A stretch of DNA of 64,000 nucleotides from Euptelea pleiosperma (lineage: Eukaryota; Streptophyta; Magnoliopsida; Ranunculales; Eupteleaceae), in the NCBI GenBank assembly GCA_035048495.1, contig CM068545.1:43270450-43334449 (forward strand). The letters run 5' to 3'. A program made the translations under genes and the position numbers. Under the pieces are notes generated by a model. It was not told the DNA's origin, made no database searches, and worked only from the letters and a program-made list of their open reading frames with translations. Every line of letters starts with the position of its first letter. Position 1 is the first letter of the stretch. Shown one piece after another: positions 54,220-64,000 of this stretch.

Positions 54220-56070
54220 GTCATGTCTGGCTAAAGACGTAAAACTTAGCGCTTTCGGAAAGGCAATTCCGGTATTCCTAGAGTACATGAGTCTCATGCA
54301 TTTGTTATTACTGTTATATCTCTGAAAATGCAGGTACATTCATTCTGCCCATCATCAGGTACCACACACTGTCGTGTTTCTGCCGACTTGGTAACATCCT
54401 CCCTGAACCTTTGCATCATTATCGATTTTTTTTTATCATTTTATGTCTCGGTCATGAGCACCGAGGATGGTACTATATTTTGGTTGGGGGTGGGTATTTA
54501 CGAAAACTCATGTCTTCATTTTGATAAAAAAAAAAACAAAAAAACAAAAAAAACAAAAAACAAAAAAATTGCTTGTTTTTGGAGTAATTTTCGTTGTTTT
54601 CCAAAGTTTTTTTAGACTTTCAAAAATGTGTCAAATACCCTGACTTTGATTAGTTGAAAACCTCCGTTAAGTCAGTATCGAGGATGTCGATTTTTGTTTC
54701 AAATTAGCTTTAAGTCAAGTCAAGCGTAACTATAGCAGGTTTGAAAACTCAGAAAAACTCAGATTCGGCACAATTGTACACTATCAACATCAGAGTCATC
54801 CTAAGTTTAGAAACTCTGGAGATCCTGTGAGAATAATTGTGGAGACCTAACCTAGTGAGCTTTCGAGCCTTTAATCATTTCAGAGGGTTATACAACAATT
54901 CTGAGTCACAAGATGACTCACTATTCTTCATGCCCGCAATATTCGTTGAGAGATCTCTTTATTCTTTGCTTCGATCATAAAAACTTGAAACGACATCAAC
55001 ATTGGATTACTACGACAGAACCTTCTCTGTATCTAGTCAAGACAGTATACATGATAGTGCAAACCCTAGAAAATGATTTAGGCCATTTTTCTGAACTGTT
55101 CAACCTCTTTACTCACCTAAATTATACTTCACTAGAAACCCTTTGAACCTTTCTATAAAAGCCTTTTTCTTGTTAAACCCATCAACCTAAAACCCAGTCC
55201 AGCTACGAAGGATGACTAGCTACCCTACTTTTGGGATGGATCAAAGAATAACTGATATGGGTGTATCGTGAAAAGAAGAAGAATCAAAAGAAAATGAAAG
55301 TGGTTCAAGCTGAAAACAAAATATGGAAAGAAAGTATGAAAAAGAGCTGAAAAGGAAATTGAACAGTCTCAAAAAGATCGAGAAAAAGAGAAAAATATAA
55401 AAGAAGAAAAATAAAAAGAAATGGTGTTACACTCGCAGGAAAAATACAAAAAATAGAGATATCCTCTCAGAACTTTGAAATCCTATATTCATTTATTTTT
55501 TTACACCTGACCGAAGCCTCATTACAACCCAGGAAGGTCCTACTTGATTCTAGGATAGCACGATCATAAAATGTGGAGATTGGAGAAAGAGTAGCTATAG
55601 AGTTTGATCTGACGTTCCCGAGTGAAGTGATATTCCAATCATGAGATCATCTTCTATTAAAGATGTCCTTTCTTCAAATAAGACATATGTGAGATCTTTG
55701 CTATCACATCTCCTCACATATAAATTGAGAGAAGAAAACCATTCCTGAGTGATTCTATTCTGAGTGGTTTACAAGTGAGATTTGAGGTCGAGGCATAATA
55801 ACTTAGAGGTGATCTGGAAACCTTTACTGTTGGATGATGAGAATGTTGAGCACACACACACGCAAAGTCTGACTATTCTGGATCTTGATTATCAGTCTGT
55901 AGTCTTGCCAAACTTCCCAACTCTTTGCTAGCATGTAACTATTTTTGCATCCATTCAATAATTTGATGAACGGTGTTTTCCCTGAGCTAATATGCAAAAG
56001 TGTGCAGCATGTGCAGAGCCCTTTTATTCTCATTTATTTCGCACTAATTGCCAAGGATTGGCAAAATACT
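54220..56070 (+). other. 3' non-coding region of element 2
   Basis: Colinear with 17296-19147. It includes a second PPT-like word (GGTTGGGGGTGGG, 54484-54496) followed by TATTTACG, an A-rich run (54528-54566), and purine-rich DNA near 55270-55450. There is no convincing ORF. Confidence 0.6.
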
Positions 56071-56082
56071 GGTTGGGGGTTG
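56071..56082 (+). promoter_or_regulatory. Polypurine tract of element 2
   Basis: GGTTGGGGGTTG abuts the LTR start at 56083 and is identical to the tract of element 1. Confidence 0.8.
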
Positions 56083-57299
56083 TGATATTCGCTCAAAAGT
56101 GCTTATTTTAAGCAATTATCCTTTTAGCGTTATTGCACCCTCCAACGTAAAACTGCTCTAATTATCTACTTTTTTACGTAAGAGTCTTTTTTGTTACGTA
56201 AAACACATTTTTCAAGACGAAATGGAATATTTGCATGCATTAAACACATTCTCGAAAGTCTAGATATAAAGTTATTCTAATTGGGACTCATTATATATTT
56301 TCACTATTGCAGGAGACCCGATCAGATGGTTCTTGAGATTTGCGGGCCCACGATCATCCACAGAAACATAATATCAAAACCCAAAGAGCCAGCAAGGTAT
56401 AAGAAAATATGGGCCATGCTTGAGCTAGAAGATTACAGATTTAGACCTGTGTACCATTAAGGCAAAGATCTATTGGCGAGGCCCAGGGTTCTTAAAGCCT
56501 TACTCAATCAAAACATGATTAAGACCATGGGATCAAGCAACAAAGGTGAAGCTACACGTTTGGTAGGCTACTAAAAGGTTACTAAATCATTGAAGTTATG
56601 ATTCTCGTTGGATGTTAAGATGTTACAACAATGGAACAAAAGAATGTTCGGAATGACACAAGGGCTGGACAGTGTCCAAGTTAATGGACCACGATGTTAA
56701 AATACATGGTCAATGAGCATGATGAGACATATCGAATGGTTTCGAGCACCTAACCAAGTTGATCTACTAAATGGTGTCGACCAAGGGGCATGATAGAGCA
56801 AGCTGCATGGACTAGTGCCGGACCGACGGATCAACACTAGATGGTGTCGGGTCAACAAATTGCCAGCATGTATCAGTCATGCTTTGACTTTAGCACCGAC
56901 ACGAATGGTTATGATGGAAGCCCAAGAAAGATGATTGACTTGCTAATCACTTTGGAGGTGGCTGGAACAGCCGAAACGTGTGGCAAAAAAAAAAAAAAAA
57001 ATGAAGATAGAAAAATGAATTCTATTCCAAAGAGAAGGGACCCGAGTTGATGTGTACAAGGAATCGTGGACCAACGTATAAAACGTAATTGAGAAGAGGA
57101 TATTTTGAAGAAAGAAAGGTGGACATTTCCCACATGCAAATGGAGGGACAATTTTGCAAAGTAGGGGTATTTAGGACTTTTTCTTATATGGAAATGGGCC
57201 CACAATCAAGGCTGTGAAGGTATGAAAGGTGGGGACCACATTTTGTGTTGTACGTTGTGCTGTCTACAACTACCCACAATAGAAAAGGGCAACTCACAT

Positions 57300-59679
57300 T
57301 GACAGTAAGATTTTTCCGTATCGTTGAATCGGAAACCCTAACTTCAACACATTTTTAATTAATCCGAGACTTTTAACCTGTAGAATGAGCAATTTTGCAC
57401 AGTGGCTTGTGTCGGATGTCGATCCGCACTTGGGATTAGTCGGATTAGCGCGAATAAGAACATAAAATGACGGGAAATTTGCAGAGAATGGAACATAATA
57501 TTATTCAAATCAACTTCATTCAATCGAACATGTCTCTTACAATCAAGTAAAAATAACTAAATTATAAAGCAAAAAAAAAAGAATAAACTAGAGAGAGAAG
57601 GAGAGAACTAGAGAGAGAAAATAGAGAAATCTAGAGAGAGAAATTAGAGAGGAGATTGTAGAGATAGAGAGAGAAATAAGAGAGTGGTAGAGAGAGGAAA
57701 AGACAAGAAGACAGAGAAAGGATGAGAATACCTTGGAATGACTTACCGGGGATCAGCCCATGGAGTTCAGCCAATGAATGCACAAGGGAGAGTGCAAATT
57801 GATGTGGAAAACTTGCTGGTTCGGTCTTGGAAAGGATCGGCCACTTTGGAGGCTGTGCATGATGGTTATGAATAGTGGATGATGAACACGCTGGTAGCAA
57901 GTGAGGAGGTGCTGTCCATGGTGGCTGTTGGTTCCTTATCAGTGAAGATGGAGGTGCTCTTGAGTGGGAGAAGATGAGGGCGTTGCAGGTGGGTTGCAAT
58001 GGAGGCCGTTAGTTGCTGGCCACGATGGTTTCAGTTCGGTGGGCTGCAAGGGAGGAGCCCGGAGGCGCTAACAGGCGCTGGTTAATGGAGAAGGCGGTAG
58101 TGAAGGGGGCGGCGTGATGCAGCAGGCGGAGCTCGAGGATGTGGAGGTGCTGCAAGTGGTGGCAGCCGTGGATGGTGGTGGTGGTAGAGGCGGACTGGTG
58201 CAGGCGGTGATGAGGTGATAGAAGACGTGCTGCACACAGCAGCAGGGAGCGCAGGCGAGAGGAGGAAGAAGGAGCAGAAGAAGAAGAAGAAGGAGGAGGC
58301 GGAGCAAAGGAGTTGCAGACCTGCCGGAGTTGCAGGTCTGTCCGAAGAGGGAGGAGGCGGAGCAAGGTCAATGGGCGGCAGCAGCAAGGAAGAGAGGTTG
58401 CTGCCCGCGGCAGCAGGCGGTGCTACGCACAGGTGGAGCACGATCAAGTGAATGAAGAAGAAGACAAGTAAGAGGACAGATCCGGCGAGCTTCTCGCCGG
58501 AATCAATGGAGAAGAAGAAGAAGAAGAAAAAGAAAATAAAGAAACGGCCAGCCGTTGGAGGGAGAACGCGGGGGGGATTGATAGGGGGAAGAGAGGAAGA
58601 GATGGGAGGGGGATTAGGGTTCGAACGAACCCTTCTCCCTCCTCTTATAAAGCTCCCTATTTCCATTAATGGAAATAGGGTATTTTTTGAAAATAAAAAA
58701 TATTTTTTCTTTTTTTTTTTTTTTTTAAGTAAAAACCTACTTTTCTATGGGGAATCTCCCCAATTAGTGGACCCCCCATTTAATTAAAATTATTTTTGAA
58801 ATTCGTGGGGTCCACTAACTGGTCGGTCAGCGGGTCGATGAAGATGGGCCCGGCTATTGGCCCTCATGGGTAGATGATGTCCATCATCTCACAGAATGAT
58901 GTGACAGACAGTCTGATGGCGATCGGATGGATGGTGACTTGATTGGGACTCAGATTGGTAGATCGACGGATCTAGAGAGATCCAACGGTCCGATTGAAGA
59001 TCCAACGGTCCGATGGAAGATCCAACGGTCAGAAAGCTAAGGGAGATGAGATAGAGCTGATAGGCAGGAGTTCTGGGGTTAGGTCAGTAGATTCGAGGAT
59101 CGAGAGATGAAGAGAGAGAGAGAATAAGGAGAGATGAAAGAAAAAGTATCAAAAAAAATGGAAAAAAGCACTGGCGGAGGGTCTGGAACCCTGTTCTTCA
59201 CTGTGACCATCCTCACGCTTCTCCAGTAGAGTCGACTATCATTCTTTGCTGACTCATGTGGCTTTAAACGCTTTGGTCCGTCTCTTGGTCATTGGCTCTC
59301 CTGCTCTCTTCGTTCTTTGGGCCGGCTTTTTGGTCCTCATAGTTGGCCCATATCTTTTAGTCATAGCATGTGGGCTCTTTAAGCTTTGATAATGGGCTTT
59401 CCTGATCGATGTGGGCTCGCAAGTCTCGAGAATTGTCCCATCGAGGTTTCCTGCGACAGAAGAAGCGCGTAATGAGACTCTATCAAAATGACTACATGTC
59501 TAGACTTCCGAAAATGTGTTTAATGCATGCAAATATACCATTTCGTCCAGAAAAGTGTGTTCTACTCAACACAAGAGACTCTTACGTAGAAAAGTAGGTA
59601 AATAGAGTATTTTACGTAGGAGAATGCAATAACGCTAAAAGGATAATTGCTTAAAATAAGCACTTTTGAGCGAATATCA
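57300..59679 (-). mobile_element. Solo LTR 'E' (minus), 2380 bp, TSD CACAT
   Basis: Ends TGACAGTAAGATTTTTCC (57300) and GCGAATATCA (59679); CACAT at 57295-57299 and 59680-59684. Its leader hairpin is rearranged (two TGCAG/CTGCA arms near 58311-58341). The promoter palindrome is at 58655-58680 with TATA CTTTATAAG. The donor (ACTTAC) is near 57740. It shares a long leader segment with S (57770-58270 and 48700-49330). Confidence 0.93.
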
Positions 59680-60494
59680 CACATTTCTCTCCATCTCTCC
59701 ACAATACCCTCATACATACACCCTAGCTGCCACCTCACTCAACCCCCCATCCAAACCCTAACTATATAAATCCCTTAACGGCTTATTCTATCCCACAACT
59801 CTAGACCGAACCCCACACCCCCTCTTTCCACGGCCTCCTCCTCCCATTCCATCACCTCTCACAAACCTTTCTCTCTCCCCTCCCATTACTACCCCCTCCA
59901 TTGAAGATCACTACCTCCGCCTGCAACCAACCACAACAAGAAGCCGTCCTCACTCCCCCTCTCCATCTTCTTCTCTTTTGCACTCTCCCAAAAACGGTCC
60001 TCACATTTTCCTTTGGAGATCTCTCTCTCTCACAAAAAAATAAGATACAGAAAGAAAAAAGAAAAAAGGAGTAGAGAGAAAGAGGGAAGAAGAAGGGAGG
60101 AGGAAGCCGTTAGGCTCCTCCCCTTAGACATCTCCTTGCAGGTGGGGCACCGCCAACCACCGTTGCAGCACCTCCTTCCTCGCCTGCGAGTGCCACCTGC
60201 AGTAACCGCCTGTTGATCCCTCAACGCACCAGCAACATCTCAGCCATCTGCCGCCCGCTTCAATCCGTCTACACCACAACCACCACTACTGCAACTGTCC
60301 TGCGTCACCTGCACGCTGCTGGGTGCACATCACCACCATTCCCACCAGTAAAACCGGCTGGACGAAGACAGCCGGCATCATTGTCTCTAGCTACTCACAG
60401 ATCTACCGCCTCATGCTGCTCCTACGCTGCCTCCCCATTGAAAACTGCATTCATCACTGCATGTGTTGGAGAACCAGCAAGTTCTCTGGCGCAC

Positions 60495-63338
60495 TGAAAA
60501 TAGGGTTTTTCCGCGTCGTTGATTACGGAAACCCTAAAGTTCAACAATATTTGTAATTTCCTCCGATTTGGTTCACTTAATCTGCAAAAATGCAGACTTG
60601 CACAGTGGCTCGTGTCGGATATCGTCCGCACTCGGGGTTAGGGCAAATAAGAACAATAATAACAGAAAATGCTGATAATTTATGGAAGGGTTAGAATGAT
60701 GATATGATCGATTTTTAAAACATTCTTTTGGAGTGAGATTAATGAATTATTTAAGCAGGAATAAAAGAAAATAGAAAATACCAAAATAATAAAATTCAAG
60801 TCAATTTATTGAATGATCAAACGAGTTTACAAAAATTTAACAAATAAAGCAAACACTAACTTAGGAAGCATAGAATTAATATTAAACTTGAAAGCTATTT
60901 AGAGAGAGAAAGTATGAACTAGAGAGAGAAAGTGGGTAAAGAAAGAAAATTGGAGAGAGACAATTCAAGAGAGATGAAAAGTGAGATTCTAGAGAGAGAA
61001 GATATCACTTACCCACTAGAAATCACTTACCATGGACTCACAAACCTTGAAAATGGAGTAATGCACCGTGGTGCAAAGAGGGCGTTCAAGGCAGCTAGCT
61101 CGCGGCTCTAAGAGGAAGTTGGCAGCCGGTTTGGAGATTGGTGTGAAGGAATGGAAGAGATCCAACAGCCTGGTGGTGGCAATAGGTGGATGGTTGCTGG
61201 TTTGAAGGTGGTGTGCATCAGTGATTGGAGATGATTGCAGGAGGTTCTACTGGCCGCTCTTTTAAGGGCCAGCAATGGTGGTGCTCCGGTGGTGGAGATA
61301 CAGTCTTTCCAGTGTGCTGAGATGCAAGGGAAGACGTTGGTGAAGGATGCAACCGGGGAGGATCGAAGTCGCAGGCGGTGCTTGTTTGAGCTACTGTTGC
61401 AGACGTTGCAGTCCGGGAAGTTGCAGACCGTGTGGTAAGCAAGAAGGTGGAGGAGAGAAGCTCCTGTACACGAATGTGCAGGGTTGTGGGGTGAGGAACA
61501 CGTCCAAGAGGATGTTGTTGCAGCAGCAACAACTTGGACTAATGGACGTGCAGGTTAGGACCTGCAGGTTGTGGGATTTCAGTTCAGTCAGCCTGCAACT
61601 CCGATGGTTAAAAGGGTGAGGCGTTACGGCCTGTGCAAGGTGGTTACGATTGAAGAGGGCTGCATTGACGAGAGCATACGTAACAGCAACAGCAAGGGGA
61701 TGGTTTTGTTGAGAAGAGAGAGGAACCGTTGGATATTGGAGAGAGTTTGAGAACGTGGGAAGAGAGTTGGAGGAGAGGGCGGTAAGGTGAGAAGGAGGTG
61801 GCAGCAGCAAGGCCGGCGTTAATGGAGGTTGCCGGAGTTGCAACCTGCAACTCCGGTGATCTTAAAAATCTTTTTTTTTTTTCCTGCTTGGCTGAACCAT
61901 AGTTTCTCACCGTAGTGGAGAGCGTGAAGAGGAGAAGGGCAGCGCAGTTGTACGGCTAGAGGAGGAGGAGAACGCTGGTGCTGTGGTGTTGCAGACGGTG
62001 GTGGTAGATGGTGTAAACGGCAACCGATGTTGCAATAACTTGGGAACCCACCGTTGGGTTCTGTGGAGGTGCTGGCTATCCAACAGGGGCAAAAGAGATT
62101 GAGAGAAGAGGGGTAAAACGAGGTAGAAGATGGCCGGAGTTCTGCAACTCCGGCGAACTACGAAAAGAGAAGATGAAGAAGATGAAAAAGAAGAAGAAGA
62201 AAGGAGGAGAGGAAGAACGGCCAAGAGAGGGGGAAAACGGGCAAGAGAGTTTTTGGGAGAGAATGGAAGAGATTGGAGGGGGATTAGGGTTCGAACGAAC
62301 CCCTCTCCTTCTCCTTTTAAAGCTCCCTATTTCCATTAATGGAAATAGGGTATTTTTTGAAATAAAAAATAATAATTTTTTTTTTAAGTAAAAATCTACT
62401 TTTCTATGGGGAATCTCCCCAATTAGTGGACCCCCCATTTTTTTGAAAATTAATTAAAATTCTTTGGAAATTCATGGGGTCCACTAACTGGTCGGACAGC
62501 GGGTCGATGATGATGGGCCCGGCTACAGGCCCACATGGATTTGTGATGTCCATTGTCTCACAAGATGATGTGACAGACGGTCTGATGGCGATCGGATGGA
62601 TGGTGACTTGGTTGGGACTCAGATTGGTGGATCAACGGATCTAGAGAGATCCAACGGTCCGATGGAAGATCCAACGGTCAGAAAGCTAAGGGAGATGAGA
62701 TAGAGCTGATGGGTAGGAGTTCTGGGGTTAGGTCAGTAGATTCGAGGACCGAGAGATGAAGAGAGAGAGAATAAGGAGAGATAAGAAAGAAAGTATCAGA
62801 AAATAGAGAGAAAAGCACTGGCGGAGGGTCTGGAACCCTGGTCTTCACTGTGACCATCCTCACGCTTCTCCAGTAGAGTCGACTATCATTCTTTGCTGAC
62901 TCATGTGGCTTTAAACGCTTTGGTCCGTCTCTTGGTCATTGGCTCTCCTACTCTCTTCGTTCTTTGGGCCGGCTTTTTGGTCTTCTTATTCAGCCCATAT
63001 TTGGCCCATATCTTCTAGTCATAGCATGTGGGCTCTTTAAGCTTTGATAATGGGCTTTCCTGATCGACGTGGGCTTGCAAGTCTCGAGAATTGTCCCATC
63101 GGGGTTTCCTGCGACAGAAGAAGCGCGTAATGAGACTCTATCAGAATGACTTCATGTCTAGACTTTCGAAAATGTGTTTAATGCATGCAAATATACCATT
63201 TCGTCCAGAAAAGTGTGTTCTACGCAACAAAAGAGACTCTTACGTAGAAAAATAGATAAATAGAGTATTTTAACGTGGGAGAATGCAATAACGCAAAAAG
63301 GATAATTGCTTAAAATAAGCACTTTTGAGTGAATATCA
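60495..63338 (-). mobile_element. Solo LTR 'F' (minus), 2844 bp, TSD CGCAC
   Basis: Ends TGAAAATAGGGTTTTTCCGC (60495) and GTGAATATCA (63338); CGCAC at 60490-60494 and 63339-63343. It has hairpins at 61831-61857 and 62133-62154, the promoter palindrome at 62325-62350, a donor (ACTTAC near 61026), and a tRNA-like unit about 500 bp from the LTR start. Confidence 0.93.
61831..61857 (-). other. LTR leader hairpin (in F)
   Basis: GCCGGAGTTGCA-ACC-TGCAACTCCGG: an 11-bp perfect stem. A shorter relative, GCCGGAGTT-CTGC-AACTCCGGC, is at 62133-62154, with the same short form at 49561-49582. Confidence 0.65.
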
Positions 63339-64000
63339 CGCACCACCAACGTTCCTTCATTCCAGCGGCTGCAACCTCCCCCATTCGATCTCTTCTCCTT
63401 TCAACCCTCCAAACTGTCCTCAAAAAAAGGGAAAAGAAAAAAAAAACAAAAAAAAAAAAGGAGGAAGAGGAACCAGCGGTCTCAAGGATCCTCCAAAAGA
63501 AAGACAAAAAAAAAAAAAAGAGAAAAAAAAGAGGAGAAGATGTTGTGGCTTCCATCTCCCTGTTGCTGCACCGTACTCCCCTTTGGATCCCCACGATCCC
63601 ACTTTCTAATCGATTGCCTCCGCAACCTTGCTGCATGCCTCCACAAACTCTTCATGGTAAGTGTGAAAAAGGTGAGCACTCTCTAGTTTTCTTTCTCTAG
63701 AATCCTAACCTCTTTCTCTCTCCTCTATGGATTCTCTCTCTAGTTATCTCTCTCTACCTTTCATGCTTTTTAGGTTAGTTTTAATTCTCTTGTTTTTATT
63801 ATCCGTCAATGTAAAACAGCTTAATTTTATTCAATGAAATTAATTTCTTTTGAATTCTTGTTTCTATTATCTTTTAATAGTAATTTTGAATTTTATTTGC
63901 ATGTTAATCACTTTAATTGAGAATCGATCTTCAAAAAAAAAAATCATGTTTTAAAGTCCCGTGATCATCATTCTCACCACTCCATCCTTCTTAGTGGCAA

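Larger units (their letters stand above)
45892..64000 (+). mobile_element. Athila-like element 2, non-autonomous, runs off the right edge
   Basis: The order is 5' LTR 45892-51511 (with S inside), PBS 51514, leader to 52401, an intron-like or decayed segment, an unknown ORF (about 53220-54127), a 3' non-coding region, PPT 56071-56082, and a 3' LTR from 56083 (with E and F inside) to past 64000. By comparison with the 5' LTR about 190 bp lie outside. No protease, RT, RNase H or integrase is present. The candidate left TSD is ATATA (45887-45891). It interrupts copia element Q. Confidence 0.9.
56083..64000 (+). repeat. 3' LTR of element 2 (incomplete at the window edge)
   Basis: Parts 56083-57299, 59680-60494 and 63339-64000 match the 5' LTR in order. 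The intact stretch 63470-63500 shows the sequence before insertion S, and the 5' LTR near 47095 and 47920 shows the empty sites of E and F. Confidence 0.9.

Overview
The window is repeat-dense DNA from an angiosperm nuclear genome. I see no ordinary host gene. Plant origin is supported by a Ty3/gypsy pol of Athila type, primer-binding sites matching plant tRNA-Asp, a Ty1/copia gag with zinc knuckles, and long LTRs made of CT-rich and GAA/TTC-rich leader sequence. The species cannot be fixed from the sequence.

Nearly all of the window resolves into two LTR-retrotransposon families nested in one another. Family 1 (Athila-like) has LTRs of about 2.4-4.1 kb that start TGATATTCGCTCAAAAGTGC and end ...CTACTTTCA, give 5-bp target-site duplications (TSDs), and have a PBS for tRNA-Asp. 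Family 2 (Ty1/copia-like) has LTRs of about 1.5-1.6 kb that start TGTAAGGAATATT and end ...TTTCA, with a GGGGGAGAT polypurine tract.

Layout, outside in. A minus-strand copia element 'P' is the host of the left half: 5' LTR 34724-36247, PBS 34711-34722, broken gag 9897-11309 with its tail at 6824-6832, and further internal sequence 4899-6823. Inserted into P are: an Athila LTR running in from the left edge (1-4898) that holds a solo LTR (66-4194, TSD GTCAT); a solo LTR (6833-9891, TSD GATCT); Athila element 1 (11315-19268: 5' LTR, PBS, decayed pol 15008-17242, truncated 3' LTR); and a minus LTR 'G' (fragments 20981-22982 and 33683-34612). G holds a palindromic element 'C' (22983-33677, TSD ACAAT), which holds solo LTR 'A' (27679-33639, TSD GATAA), which holds solo LTR 'B' (30090-32756).

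The right half is a minus LTR 'L' starting at 36251 and running out of the window. It holds mosaic element 'K' (36460-38848, TSD GTGAG), a copia solo LTR 'M' (39873-41457, TSD ATCTT) and a further minus LTR 'N' (from 42396). N holds copia element 'Q' (3' LTR 43631-45200), which is interrupted by Athila element 2 (45892 to beyond 64000). Element 2 holds a tRNA-tailed LTR cDNA 'S' in its 5' LTR (48064-50807, no TSD) and two solo LTRs in its 3' LTR ('E' 57300-59679, TSD CACAT; 'F' 60495-63338, TSD CGCAC).

The most unusual content is a set of apparent reverse-transcription accidents preserved with defined ends. C is a fold-back of LTR+PBS onto its own LTR, integrated with a TSD. S is an LTR whose PBS was copied 35 nt into the tRNA-Asp primer, past the usual 18-nt stop, and which joined the chromosome without a TSD. 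K is an LTR with an internal inversion and a scrap of internal sequence beginning just after a second polypurine tract. The Athila-like LTRs also carry recurring structures: a tRNA-like unit with A and B boxes exactly 44 bp apart, a palindrome before the TATA box, a leader hairpin with compensatory changes, and splice-site pairs near the 3' end. Only element 1 keeps pol domains, and these carry stops, so no element in the window looks autonomous.
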